Shown here in pieces: positions 9,532 to 17,789 of a DNA stretch of 57,208 bases. The notes under the pieces were generated by a model that saw only the letters and a program-made list of their open reading frames with translations, was not told where the DNA came from and ran no database searches. Position 1 is the stretch's first letter; every line of letters starts with the position of its first letter. The position numbers and the translations under genes were made by a program. The stretch is from Deltaproteobacteria bacterium (GTDB taxonomy: Bacteria > Myxococcota_A > UBA9160 > UBA4427), in contig PBFW01000039.1 of the NCBI GenBank assembly GCA_002719955.1, forward strand, positions 1 through 57,208, in the 5' to 3' direction.

Positions 9532-10638
9532 TCATTGATCGAACTCCGGGAGGACATATTTGCCCATCAATTCGATCGTCTGCATGCAGTCCTCGTGAGA
9601 GATGTTCCACGGATTGATCAAACAGAGAAGCAGATCGACTCCCGCCGCCTCGTATTCCTTGGCAGCGCGCGTCACCTCGTCAGGATCTCCGCAGAGAACC
9701 GCTTTCGCGTCGTGGAGATAGTCGAAGGTGAGCTGGTCGTGCAGACCGGAATCGACGACCTTCAGCTGCTCCTCCAGGTAGTCATAGGTCCCGAGTTCCT
9801 GCTTCATCTCTTCGAGCCATGCAGCAACCGAGGTCACGAGTTCGATCGAGCGTTTCGGATACCACTCGAAAGACGGTTTCGAGATCTCGTAGGACGCCTG
9901 TCTGGTCGGAGCGCAGTTGACCATCGTGAAGGCGGCCGCCTGAGTGTTGATCGTCGCACCGACGGGGTTCGTGCAGCTTTCCAACGCCTTGCGGTAAATG
10001 TTGACCCGACGCGCTACATCGTCGGGTGGTGTGCCGACGGAGAAGGAGCAGAGGCCCAGGCCGAGTTCGCCCATCATCTTGTGACCGGGATCGCTGCCCG
10101 TCGCGGCGAACATCGGCGGATGCGGATCCTGGTAGGGTTTCGGAACGACTCGACGCTTCGGAACCTGCCAATGCTCGCCCTGCAATTCGTGGTGCTCATG
10201 GGTCCAAGACCCGACGATATGATCGAGTGACTCACGCCACATACCACGGGTCTGGTCCGGGTCGATCCCGAAGCCTTCGAGCTCGAGCCGGGTCGAGGAA
10301 CGCCCGGTGCCAAAATCGACGCGCCCCCTGGAGAGATGATCGAGCGTCGCGGCGGACTCAGCCGAACGCACCGGATGATTATAACCCTTGGGCGAGAGGC
10401 GAACGCCGTAACCGATCCGGATATTCTGCGTGCGCGCTGCGATCGCGCCATAGAGCACCTCGGGATTCGAACAATGCGAGAACTCCTCCAGGAAATGATG
10501 CTCGACGGTCCAGAATCCGTGCCAGCCCATCTCGTCGGCAAAGATGGCCTGCTCGAGCGTGTTCTGAAATGCGGCGTTCTCGTTCTCCCGCGTGAGGGGA
10601 GCGGGAACCGGAATCTCGTAGAAAAGAGCGAATTTCAT
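9532..10638 (-). CDS. LLM class flavin-dependent oxidoreductase
   Basis: This 368-residue luciferase-like monooxygenase begins MKFALFYEIPVP. It has the family's WTVEHHF motif (substrate/flavin pocket histidines), IRIGYGVRLSP, RVDFGTGRS, and a long insertion and C-terminal helix ending ELMGKYVLPEF. This layout matches bacterial-luciferase-like FMN-dependent monooxygenases more than short F420 reductases. The ATG is the first one in frame that matches the family start. It is the first gene of the five-gene leftward run and the 182-bp gap upstream probably holds the promoter. Substrate unknown. Confidence 0.9.
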   Translation of the reverse strand: MKFALFYEIPVPAPLTRENENAAFQNTLEQAIFADEMGWHGFWTVEHHFLEEFSHCSNPEVLYGAIAARTQNIRIGYGVRLSPKGYNHPVRSAESAATLDHLSRGRVDFGTGRSSTRLELEGFGIDPDQTRGMWRESLDHIVGSWTHEHHELQGEHWQVPKRRVVPKPYQDPHPPMFAATGSDPGHKMMGELGLGLCSFSVGTPPDDVARRVNIYRKALESCTNPVGATINTQAAAFTMVNCAPTRQASYEISKPSFEWYPKRSIELVTSVAAWLEEMKQELGTYDYLEEQLKVVDSGLHDQLTFDYLHDAKAVLCGDPDEVTRAAKEYEAAGVDLLLCLINPWNISHEDCMQTIELMGKYVLPEFDQ

Positions 10639-10820
10639 CGGGCGTCTCCGTCGTGGGATGGGGGATTTCGGCAGCCCAACCGACGATTGCATAGATCCCG
10701 GCGAGCGTCCGCCCCTGCAAGTCGATGACGCCGAGCCCACCAATCAATGGGAGCATCGGAGTCGCTCTCGTGGACGATGTCGCCCACAGACGAAGCCCGA
10801 CTGGCAAGGGCGCCTGTCCT

Positions 10821-11360
10821 TCAGCCCCTTTTCGTTTGGTCCGTCGGATCATGGAGGGTCCGCAACCCATCCGTCCCGCTAGTGAGATCACTCGGCCGCT
10901 TTCCCGCCCAGCGCCGAAAGGCCTTGTGAAAAGCCGACGTGTCCGAGAATCCCAGCGAGTAGGCCACCTCGCCGACCGATGAACCGGGTCGCGTCAGATC
11001 CCAGCGCACTCCGTCGAACAACACCTGGTCGCTGACACCGCAATCGCTCAGTCGGCGACGCAGCGTTCGACTGCTGAGCCAAAGAGCCCGCGCGACGCCT
11101 TCGGCGCTCGTATCGCCGATCGACAAGGAACCCGCGATCTGTCCCCGGGCCGCCTCGGCAAAACTCGAAACCCTCAGTGTGCGCGCGAGCGCTTCGACCG
11201 CCTGACGCTCGAGAAGAGAACACAGAACCGCGTCGGAACGGGGCAGCGGACGGTCGAGATCCGACGCCGATCCAACGACCGCGTCAAAAGGTGCGGCGAA
11301 GCGGATATCGGCGACGAAACCTCCCACGGCGCCCGACTCGTCAAGACATTCGATCGCCAC
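10821..11360 (-). pseudogene. N-terminally truncated AraC-family regulator (probably broken)
   Basis: The 179 readable residues hold a clear C-terminal AraC/XylS DNA-binding domain: LWLSSRTLRRRL, VRWDLTRPGSSVGEVAYSLGFSDTSAFHKAFRRW. Ahead of it is the end of an arabinose-binding-like N-terminal domain (DLDRPLPRSDAVL). Full members are about 330-350 residues, so half of the sensor domain is missing. Just upstream in the same frame is a TGA at 11382-11384. A neighbouring frame from about 11385 to 11500 reads protein-like (DIARVARRWADTES), which suggests a frameshift near 11380 in a once longer gene. The only start for the open part is a GTG. It lies downstream of the FAD monooxygenase, in the same direction, and may have regulated the oxidoreductase genes around it. 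Confidence 0.55.
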
Positions 11361-11571
11361 CAGATGGATGGGAGCCTCTGCTCACGGAACCAAGCGACGA
11401 CGTTCGCGCGACTCTCGGTATCGGCCCACCGCCTGGCTACACGCGCTATGTCCGGAAGCCTTCCGGGCTCGGCCTCGTTAAAGAGGAGGTCAGCCAGTGT
11501 TGACCGCGATCCTCGGATTCTTCGCCGGCCTTTCAGCCTTTTTCCTGGGACGGTCGCGCAGATGCCCCTGA

Positions 11572-13038
11572 TCAGATCGACCCGGTCTCGTAGGCCTCGG
11601 GATTGAACTCGGCGATCATCTGCTTGAAGGCCGTCATATTCTTCGGCCACTGGGTGACGACGCGGCCGCTCGCAGCACGGTAATAGCCGGTGCAGCCATC
11701 CATCCAAGGCTCGACCGCTTCGATGTCCTTCTGCATCTGAACGTTGTACTCGGCCTGCAGATCGCCCTTGACATCGATCCACGCCAGGTTTTCGTCCACC
11801 ATCCGCTCTAGATGCTTGATGATATGATCCACCTGCCATTCGATCATCGTGATCAGTGATCCCTGGTTCGTATTCGGGCCGTAGAGCATGAAGAGATTCG
11901 GGAAGCCGGCGGTCGTCATCCCCATATAGGCCTGTGCCCCGTCTTTCCAGGCGTCTTCGAGGTCGAGTCCGTTGCGGCCGATCACGTCGATCGCCGTCAG
12001 GAATTCGATCGACGAGAAGCCCGTTGCCAGAACGAGTGTGTCGATCTTTCGTTCCTGACCATCATCCGTGACGACCGAATCCGCGGTGATCCGTTCGATC
12101 CCCTCGGTGACCAATTCGAGATTCGGTCGGTTGTAGGCGACATAATAGTCGTTCGAAAAGAGCGGGCGTTTGCATCCCCACATATGCGTGGGCACGAGCT
12201 TTTCACGAACTTCGGGATTCTCGACGACTTCGATGGCCTCTCGAACGGTCGCTTCCATATCCTCGCGGACGGCGCCGTCGTAGAAAGCCTGTCCGCTCTC
12301 GATCCCCTCGAAGATTCCGTCACGAACTTCCTGGGCGGCATTCGGATCCTTCCGGAAATGCTCCAACTCTTCTTCCGTGTACGGAGTGTCTTCCTTGGGA
12401 AGCACCCAATTCGCCGAGCGCTGGAAGACATGGACCTGGCCGGCCATCTTGGCGACCTCGGGAATCAACTGGATAGCGCTCCCGGCGGCACCGATGACGC
12501 CGACCCGCTCACCCTCGAGCGAGTGCTCCTGGTCCCATCGCGACGAGTGGAAGAGCGTGCCCTCGAAGGTTTCGAGCCCTTCGATCTCCGGAATGACAAT
12601 CGAATTGAACATGCCGATCGCACTGACGACGATATCGGCCTCGACCTTCTCGCCAGAATCGAGGCGAAGGATCCATTTGGCCCGTTCATCGCTCCACGCC
12701 GCGGACGCCACGCCGTCGTCAAAACGGCAGAAAGGAAGCATTCCGTATTTGTCAGCCACCCCCTCCAAATATTCGAGGATCTCGGGCTGCGTCGCGTAGG
12801 GCCGCTTCCAGTCGGGTTTGATCTCGAAGGAGAAGGAATAGAGATGAGACGGAATGTCGCAAGCGCATCCCGGGTAGCGGTTGAAATTCCAGGTCCCACC
12901 GACCTGCGGGCTGCGTTCGAGAATCACGAAATTCTCGAAGCCCGCCTCGCGGAGCTTGATCCCCATGCAGAGGCCACCGGGTCCCGCGCCCATGATGGCA
13001 ATCCTGGGATCACCGCCCTCTTTTTTATTCGAAGTCAT
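11572..13038 (-). CDS. FAD-dependent Baeyer-Villiger-type monooxygenase
   Basis: This 488-residue class B flavoprotein should use NADPH and O2 to insert oxygen next to a ketone or on a soft nucleophile. The FAD loop GAGPGG is at 17-22. A complete Baeyer-Villiger fingerprint FxGxxxHxxxWD runs from F158 through G160, H164, W168 to D169. A second Rossmann loop, GVIGAAGSAIQ, binds NADPH. The C-terminal region FMLYGPNTNQGS is typical of cyclohexanone- and acetone-monooxygenase relatives. The ATG starts MTSNKKEGG behind an AGAGGAGAG box. It is divergent from the small membrane protein at 13173. Steroid or cyclic ketone substrates would suit the neighbourhood, but this is inference. Confidence 0.93.
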   Translation of the reverse strand: MTSNKKEGGDPRIAIMGAGPGGLCMGIKLREAGFENFVILERSPQVGGTWNFNRYPGCACDIPSHLYSFSFEIKPDWKRPYATQPEILEYLEGVADKYGMLPFCRFDDGVASAAWSDERAKWILRLDSGEKVEADIVVSAIGMFNSIVIPEIEGLETFEGTLFHSSRWDQEHSLEGERVGVIGAAGSAIQLIPEVAKMAGQVHVFQRSANWVLPKEDTPYTEEELEHFRKDPNAAQEVRDGIFEGIESGQAFYDGAVREDMEATVREAIEVVENPEVREKLVPTHMWGCKRPLFSNDYYVAYNRPNLELVTEGIERITADSVVTDDGQERKIDTLVLATGFSSIEFLTAIDVIGRNGLDLEDAWKDGAQAYMGMTTAGFPNLFMLYGPNTNQGSLITMIEWQVDHIIKHLERMVDENLAWIDVKGDLQAEYNVQMQKDIEAVEPWMDGCTGYYRAASGRVVTQWPKNMTAFKQMIAEFNPEAYETGSI

Positions 13039-13172
13039 CTTTCGACTCTCCTCTTGCTCGACCCGTTTCTGTAGGCCAGTCGGCCCGCCGCTGTCAATGC
13101 CGCGAAGAGGAGCTCCGACCCTCGGATTCACACCTGGGGTAGCCTCATGGACCATTCAACCGGAGGATCGTG

Positions 13173-13568
13173 ATGGAGACCCGCCCCTACTTCGTCCTGG
13201 GAGATCTGTTCGCCAACAGCCTCGCGGGCGTGCTCGTCGGTCTCGCCGTGGCGGCTCTCTTCGGGCCCGGCTGGAACATGATCCTCGCGATGTTTGTCGG
13301 CATGGCGCTCGGCATGGTCGTGTCCCTGCCGGTCGCCCTCCCGCTCGGTGCCCTCTTCGGAGCGATGGAGGTCATGATTCCGGTCATGACGACAGGCATG
13401 GTCACGGGAATGGTCGTCTCGATGTCTGCGACCATGGCCACCATGGCGGAGCCCCTCTCGCTGGGACGGGGGGCGGCGCTCGGCCTCTACTGCGGCCTGG
13501 GGACGCTGGCCGCCTGTTATGTCGCCAACCTCTGGATCCGTGGGAGGACGTCTCGATGGACCGCGTAA
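13173..13568 (+). CDS. Small Met- and Gly-rich membrane protein of unknown function
   Basis: This 131-residue protein consists almost entirely of hydrophobic helices (roughly residues 12-30, 34-58, 62-82 and 98-118). The third is unusually rich in methionine, with repeated GMVTGMVVSMSATMATM-like composition. No family was recognised. Start is the ATG at 13173, preceded by GGAGG with a 6-base spacer; the GTG just before it is less likely. Its last 13 bases overlap the start of the methyltransferase gene, so the two are translationally coupled. Methionine-rich membrane helices can bind soft metals, but here that is only a guess. Confidence 0.75.
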   Translation: METRPYFVLGDLFANSLAGVLVGLAVAALFGPGWNMILAMFVGMALGMVVSLPVALPLGALFGAMEVMIPVMTTGMVTGMVVSMSATMATMAEPLSLGRGAALGLYCGLGTLAACYVANLWIRGRTSRWTA

Positions 13569-14161
13569 CGAAGGCGAAATGGGACAAGGCCTCGGCCAAT
13601 TTCGATTTGATGGCAGGCTATGGCCCCGAAAAGAGATGGGAGCCGGTCAAGCGGGCACTCTTCTCCAAGATGGCTGGGGGACGGATTCTCTTCCTCGCCA
13701 TCGGCACCGGCCTGGACGTTCGCTTCTTTCCGCCCGGATGTTCCATCACGGGAATCGATATCAGCGATGGCATGATCGAGAAGGCCCGTGACCGGGTGGC
13801 TCGATACCAGGGCGAGATCGAACTCCAACAGATGGACGTCCATGAAATGCCCTACGAAGACGGAAGCTTCGATCAGGTCTTCACCTCCTGCACCTTCTGC
13901 TCCGTCCCACGCCCCGTCGAAGGATTGAAGGCCCTTCGGCGCGTCCTCAAGCCCGGTGGTGAACTCCACATGTTCGAACACACCGGAAGCAACTATTTTC
14001 CCTTCAGGCTCATGCTGAATTTCATGACGACGCTCTCCCGCCGCCTCGGGCCTGAGATGAACCGAACGACCGTAGAGAACGTCAAGGCGGCTGGATTCCA
14101 ACTCGAAGAAGTCCAGCATGTCTTCATGGACGTCGTGAAGACGATCTCCGCACGCGCCTGA
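13556..14161 (+). CDS. Class I SAM-dependent methyltransferase
   Basis: This 201-residue enzyme has the methyltransferase domain type 11 layout. The SAM-binding motif is FLAIGTGLDVRFFP, a form of the GxGxG loop. The acidic ribose-binding residue lies in TGIDIS. Motif II is DGSFDQVFTSCTFCSVP and motif III is LKPGGELHMFEH. This pattern is like small UbiE-type or phospholipid N-methyltransferases. The start ATG lies inside the end of the upstream membrane protein gene, which supports coupled translation and a joint role. The acceptor substrate is unknown. Confidence 0.88.
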   Translation: MDRVTKAKWDKASANFDLMAGYGPEKRWEPVKRALFSKMAGGRILFLAIGTGLDVRFFPPGCSITGIDISDGMIEKARDRVARYQGEIELQQMDVHEMPYEDGSFDQVFTSCTFCSVPRPVEGLKALRRVLKPGGELHMFEHTGSNYFPFRLMLNFMTTLSRRLGPEMNRTTVENVKAAGFQLEEVQHVFMDVVKTISARA

Positions 14162-14260
14162 TCACGCGCGATTCTCGCGCGACCCCCGACGAGGGGGGGT
14201 ATATTCCCGATCCAAATTCGCGCGGCGGGAACCTCGTCGCCGGTACTCGGAGAACGCTAC

Positions 14261-14995
14261 ATGCGACCCAGCCAGCCCTTAGCGACCCTTGCGCGCAGAC
14301 TTCTCATATTGATGCTCTTCGCAGGACTCTCGCTCGTCTCCGCCTGCAACGAGGACGCCCAGGATTCCCCGGGGAAAGCCGAATCCGCCCCCGCCCAGGC
14401 GCCCGCCGCGGAGCCGCCCGCCCCCGACCCGCTCCGAAATCCGGCCCTCGCACAGGAAAAGGCTCCAGACCATTTCCGGGTCCAACTCGACACGACCCGG
14501 GGCAAGATCATCCTCGCAGTCGAGCGAGCGTGGTCACCGATGGGGGCCGATCGTTTCTACAACCTTGTCACGATCGGATTCTTCGACGAGATCGCCGTGT
14601 TCCGCGTGATCGAGAACTTCATGGCACAGTTCGGAATCCACGGTGACCCCGGGGTCAGCCGCGTATGGCAGCGCGCCACGATCAAGGACGACCCGGTCGT
14701 CGAGTCGAATACGCGCGGCACCCTCTCCTTCGCGAAGACCGGCCGGCCCCATTCGCGAACCACGCAGATTTTCATCAACTTCAAAGACAACACGAACCTC
14801 GACGGCATGGGTTTCTCTCCCTTCGCACGGGTGGTCGAGGGGATGGATGTCGTGGACGAGATCTACAAGGTCGGCGAGGGACGCCCGCGCGGCCCAGGAC
14901 CGAACCAAAATCGGATCCAGACGATGGGCAATGCCTTCCTCGAGAAGAATTTCCCGAAGCTCGACTACATCAAGGGCGCCCGGATCGTCGACTGA
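14261..14995 (+). CDS. Cyclophilin-type peptidyl-prolyl cis-trans isomerase, lipoprotein
   Basis: This 244-residue protein speeds proline isomerisation during folding of exported proteins. It carries a lipoprotein signal ending LVSAC, then a Pro/Ala-rich linker (about residues 30-60) and a bacterial cyclophilin domain from about 65. FRVIENFMAQFG matches the core FxRVxxxFMxQ region, and TQIFINFKDNTNLDG the FxI and NxxLD elements. A short C-terminal extension ends in IKGARIVD. It should act in the periplasm, tethered to a membrane. It is rightward and followed closely by the ridA-like gene, though a functional link is not obvious. Confidence 0.92.
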   Translation: MRPSQPLATLARRLLILMLFAGLSLVSACNEDAQDSPGKAESAPAQAPAAEPPAPDPLRNPALAQEKAPDHFRVQLDTTRGKIILAVERAWSPMGADRFYNLVTIGFFDEIAVFRVIENFMAQFGIHGDPGVSRVWQRATIKDDPVVESNTRGTLSFAKTGRPHSRTTQIFINFKDNTNLDGMGFSPFARVVEGMDVVDEIYKVGEGRPRGPGPNQNRIQTMGNAFLEKNFPKLDYIKGARIVD

Positions 14996-15046
14996 GCCGA
15001 ACCACCCTTCGATCGATCCCAATGGGCGAACCCCGAGGAGAGCAGA

Positions 15047-15451
15047 ATGGCCCATGGCAGAGTCGTGATTCCCGAAGCCATGCAGACGCAATACGACGAT
15101 TGGCATATCGCCCCCGGCCTCCTGGTAGGGGATACCCTTTACTGCTCGGGGCAGATCGGCATCGGACCGGACGGCTCGCTTTCGAGCGATCCGGCGACAC
15201 AATTCGCGCAGGCCTTCGAAACCGTCGGAAAGATCCTCGAGGCCGCCGGCGGTGGGTTTGAAGACATCGTCGAGATTTCTTCCTTCCATATCGACCTGCT
15301 CGACCACATGGAGACCTTCACCAAGACTCGCGCCCACTATATCCAGAAGCCCTATCCCGCCGAGACGGCCGTGGGCGTCGCTGAGCTCGGGATCCCCGGT
15401 GCCCTGGTCGAGATCAAGGCGACAGCGGTCCTGCAAGGCTCCCAGGAATGA
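15047..15451 (+). CDS. RidA/YjgF/UK114 family protein
   Basis: This 134-residue protein belongs to the Rid family of small trimeric enzymes that hydrolyse reactive enamines and imines or act in amine catabolism. It shows the family signatures: YCSGQIGIGPDGSL near the N-terminus and GIPGALVEIKATAVL at the C-terminus. In the usual RidA active site an arginine precedes VEI. Here the corresponding stretch reads IPGALVEI with no such arginine, so it is more likely a Rid relative (Rid4-7 type) than a true 2-aminoacrylate deaminase. It overlaps the downstream dioxygenase by 4 bases (ATGA), indicating joint expression. Confidence 0.87.
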   Translation: MAHGRVVIPEAMQTQYDDWHIAPGLLVGDTLYCSGQIGIGPDGSLSSDPATQFAQAFETVGKILEAAGGGFEDIVEISSFHIDLLDHMETFTKTRAHYIQKPYPAETAVGVAELGIPGALVEIKATAVLQGSQE

Positions 15452-16338
15452 CTCGCCGCTACGCTGCATTCGAAGTCGAAAAGATCGGTGCCCTGGGTGC
15501 CATCGTCACCGGCCTCGAACTCAAGCAGAGCCTGGCTTCCGAAGCGCTATCCGAACTCAGGCACGCGCTCGTCTCGAACGAGGTTCTCTTCTTTCGCGAC
15601 ATATTCCTCGATGCCGAAGAACAGCTCGCCCTCGCCCGCCAATTCGGCGAAATCACCCTCTACCCCATCGAGAAATTCTTCGGGAGCGTCGAACCCGGCC
15701 ACCAGCTCATCGTCGACGACGCCGAGAACTACCCGGGCGTGGACATGTGGCATTCGGACGTTTCGTGGCTCGAGCGACCGCCCGTAACTGCGCTGATCAC
15801 CTGCCTCGAGGTGCCCGCATACGGTGGCGATACCATGTGGACCTCGACGAGCGCGGCCTACGATGCGCTTTCGCCTCGGATGCGGAGCCTGCTCGACGGG
15901 CTCGAGACCGTTCATTCCTGTCACGGAAACTTCGTCGAGATCGCCGAACGAAAATCCGGGATCAAAGGACTCGGCGAGCGGATCAAGCAGGCGTACCCCG
16001 AATTGAAACACCCCCTCGTCCGGACCCATCCAGAGAGTGGCAAGCGAAGCCTCTTCATGACCGACCGCGGCGTCATGAACCGAATTGCAGGCCTCCCGCA
16101 GGCTGAGAGCAACGCGATCCTCGGCTTCCTCGAAGCACACGTCGACCAGCCGCGATTCCAGGTCCGCTGGAAATGGGCGCCCGGTCAGCTCGCCATCTGG
16201 GACGGGCGGACCACGCTTCATCGCGGCGTCTCCGACCACTTTCCTCAGCGACGGGTGATTCGACGCTGCACCGTCGACGGGGAGGCGCCCTTTTTCGACC
16301 CCGGGCGTGCCCCCGACCCGGCCTACATCGCCTCCTAG
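15448..16338 (+). CDS. TauD/TfdA-family 2-oxoglutarate-dependent dioxygenase
   Basis: This 296-residue non-heme Fe(II) enzyme couples 2-oxoglutarate decarboxylation to hydroxylation of a substrate, often to release sulfite, ammonia or an alcohol. The iron ligands are in MWHSDVSW (HxD, about residues 93-95) and the distal histidine in TTLHRGVSDH, with the 2-oxoglutarate-binding arginine a little further on (RRVIRR). The ATGA overlap with the ridA-like gene ties the two together; a Rid protein would suit disposal of an unstable amine product. Taurine, 2,4-D-like ethers and alkyl sulfates are family substrates; which one applies here is open. Confidence 0.92.
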   Translation: MTRRYAAFEVEKIGALGAIVTGLELKQSLASEALSELRHALVSNEVLFFRDIFLDAEEQLALARQFGEITLYPIEKFFGSVEPGHQLIVDDAENYPGVDMWHSDVSWLERPPVTALITCLEVPAYGGDTMWTSTSAAYDALSPRMRSLLDGLETVHSCHGNFVEIAERKSGIKGLGERIKQAYPELKHPLVRTHPESGKRSLFMTDRGVMNRIAGLPQAESNAILGFLEAHVDQPRFQVRWKWAPGQLAIWDGRTTLHRGVSDHFPQRRVIRRCTVDGEAPFFDPGRAPDPAYIAS

Positions 16339-16481
16339 AGGTCACGCGCGCGCGGCGCTTCCAGCCTGCGCCCGCTGCGCATCCGTGTGATGCACCCCGA
16401 AGAATCTCTTCCCAGCCCCTTCCAGGGAAGCCGAGCGGCTGCAACCATCCCGCGCGAGAAACCAAGCAAACGGGGTAGGCC

Positions 16482-17750
16482 TTGGAGGCTGGACTCTTCG
16501 GAATTGATTTCGCGCTTCTTCTGGGAGCTGCCCTCGCCCTCTATATGGCCTGGGCCATCGGGGCCAATGACGTCGCCAATGCGATGGGCACGAGCGTTGG
16601 ATCGGGGGCGCTCACGATCGCGGGCGCTGTATTCGTGGCGGGAGTGCTCGAATTCGCCGGTGCCTTCCTCGCCGGTGGCCAGGTGACCGACACCGTCCGC
16701 AAGGGCATGCTCGATGTCACGTTAGTTCAACAGAACCCGCAACTCGTCCTCTACGGCATGCTCGCGGCGCTCGCCTCTTCTGGCACGCTCTTGATCGCTG
16801 CGACCCGCTTCGGGCTCCCCGTTTCCACGACCCACTCGATCGTGGGCGCGATCGTCGGATTCGGATCGGTCGGACTCGGCGTCGATGCCATCGCCTGGGG
16901 CAAGGTCGCCCAGATCGTCGCCTCCTGGCTGACCTCCCCTCTGATCGGTGGCGTGCTCGCCTTCCTCATCTTCAACCTGATCCGCGCCCTGATTCTGGAT
17001 CGCGACGAGCCGATCCTGGAACTCGACCGGATCGGACCCCTCTTCTTTTTCTACGTCTTCTTCATCATCGGCCTCGTAACCCTGTTCAAGGGTCTCAAGA
17101 ACCTGCACCTCGACCTCAATCTGCCTCAGGCGATCGGCGCTTCCCTGTTGCTGGGGGCGATTGGGGCTCTCTTCGGAAAGGTCCTCCTGCGCCGCGCCGT
17201 CCTGAAAGCGGGCGATTCCGAAAATGGAGATCAATTCCGACGCGTCGAAAGGGTTTTCGTCGTGCTGCAGATCTTGACCGCCTGCGCCGTCGCTTTCGCC
17301 CACGGCTCGAACGACGTCGCCAATTCGATCGGTCCGCTGGCCGCCGTCTACAGTATCGTCACGACCGGCGCCGCGGGCACGGAGTCCGCCGTCCAGCCCT
17401 GGATGCTGGCCGTCGGTGGCTTCGGAATCGTGGTGGGGCTCGCGACCTGGGGCTATCGCGTCATGGAGACGGTGGGCAACAAGATTACGGAGCTGACGCC
17501 GAGTCGCGGCTTCGCCGCAGAACTCGCCGCCGCCACGACGATCGTGCTCGCCTCGCATTTTGGCATTCCGGTCTCGACCACCCACATCCTGGTCGGCTCC
17601 GTTTTTGGAGTCGGCCTGGCGCGCGGAATCGGGGCACTGGACCTGCGCGTGATCGGCACGATTCTCGTATCATGGGTCGCGACGCTGCCGATCGCCGCCG
17701 TACTCTCGATCTTCTTCTTCTTCTTCTTCAAGGGGCTTCTCGGGCCCTGA
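16482..17750 (+). CDS. pit: Inorganic phosphate transporter, PiT family
   Basis: This 422-residue protein imports metal-phosphate using the proton or sodium gradient. Both inverted-repeat signature motifs are present: GANDVANAMGTSVGSGALT near the N-terminus and GSNDVANSIGPLAA in the second half, plus two STTHSIVG/STTHILVG stretches. About ten membrane helices can be drawn. The C-terminal helix contains six consecutive phenylalanines encoded by six TTC codons (17712-17729). Start is a TTG; no better start keeps the first helix intact. It is followed 39 bp later by the DUF47 gene, the usual PiT partner. Confidence 0.93.
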   Translation: MEAGLFGIDFALLLGAALALYMAWAIGANDVANAMGTSVGSGALTIAGAVFVAGVLEFAGAFLAGGQVTDTVRKGMLDVTLVQQNPQLVLYGMLAALASSGTLLIAATRFGLPVSTTHSIVGAIVGFGSVGLGVDAIAWGKVAQIVASWLTSPLIGGVLAFLIFNLIRALILDRDEPILELDRIGPLFFFYVFFIIGLVTLFKGLKNLHLDLNLPQAIGASLLLGAIGALFGKVLLRRAVLKAGDSENGDQFRRVERVFVVLQILTACAVAFAHGSNDVANSIGPLAAVYSIVTTGAAGTESAVQPWMLAVGGFGIVVGLATWGYRVMETVGNKITELTPSRGFAAELAAATTIVLASHFGIPVSTTHILVGSVFGVGLARGIGALDLRVIGTILVSWVATLPIAAVLSIFFFFFFKGLLGP

Positions 17751-17789
17751 CGCCCGACGCAAATGCGCGCTCCGAGCGAGGTATTTCCC

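Noticed and set aside
11382..11384. TGA upstream of the AraC fragment as a recoded codon
   Set aside because: No U-x-x-C motif, the sequence before it in that frame is not protein-like, and regulators of this type are not selenoproteins.
17712..17729. Six TTC repeats in the phosphate transporter as a phase-variable switch
   Set aside because: The unit is three bases and in frame, so slippage would not switch the gene off; a run of Phe in a membrane helix is unremarkable.
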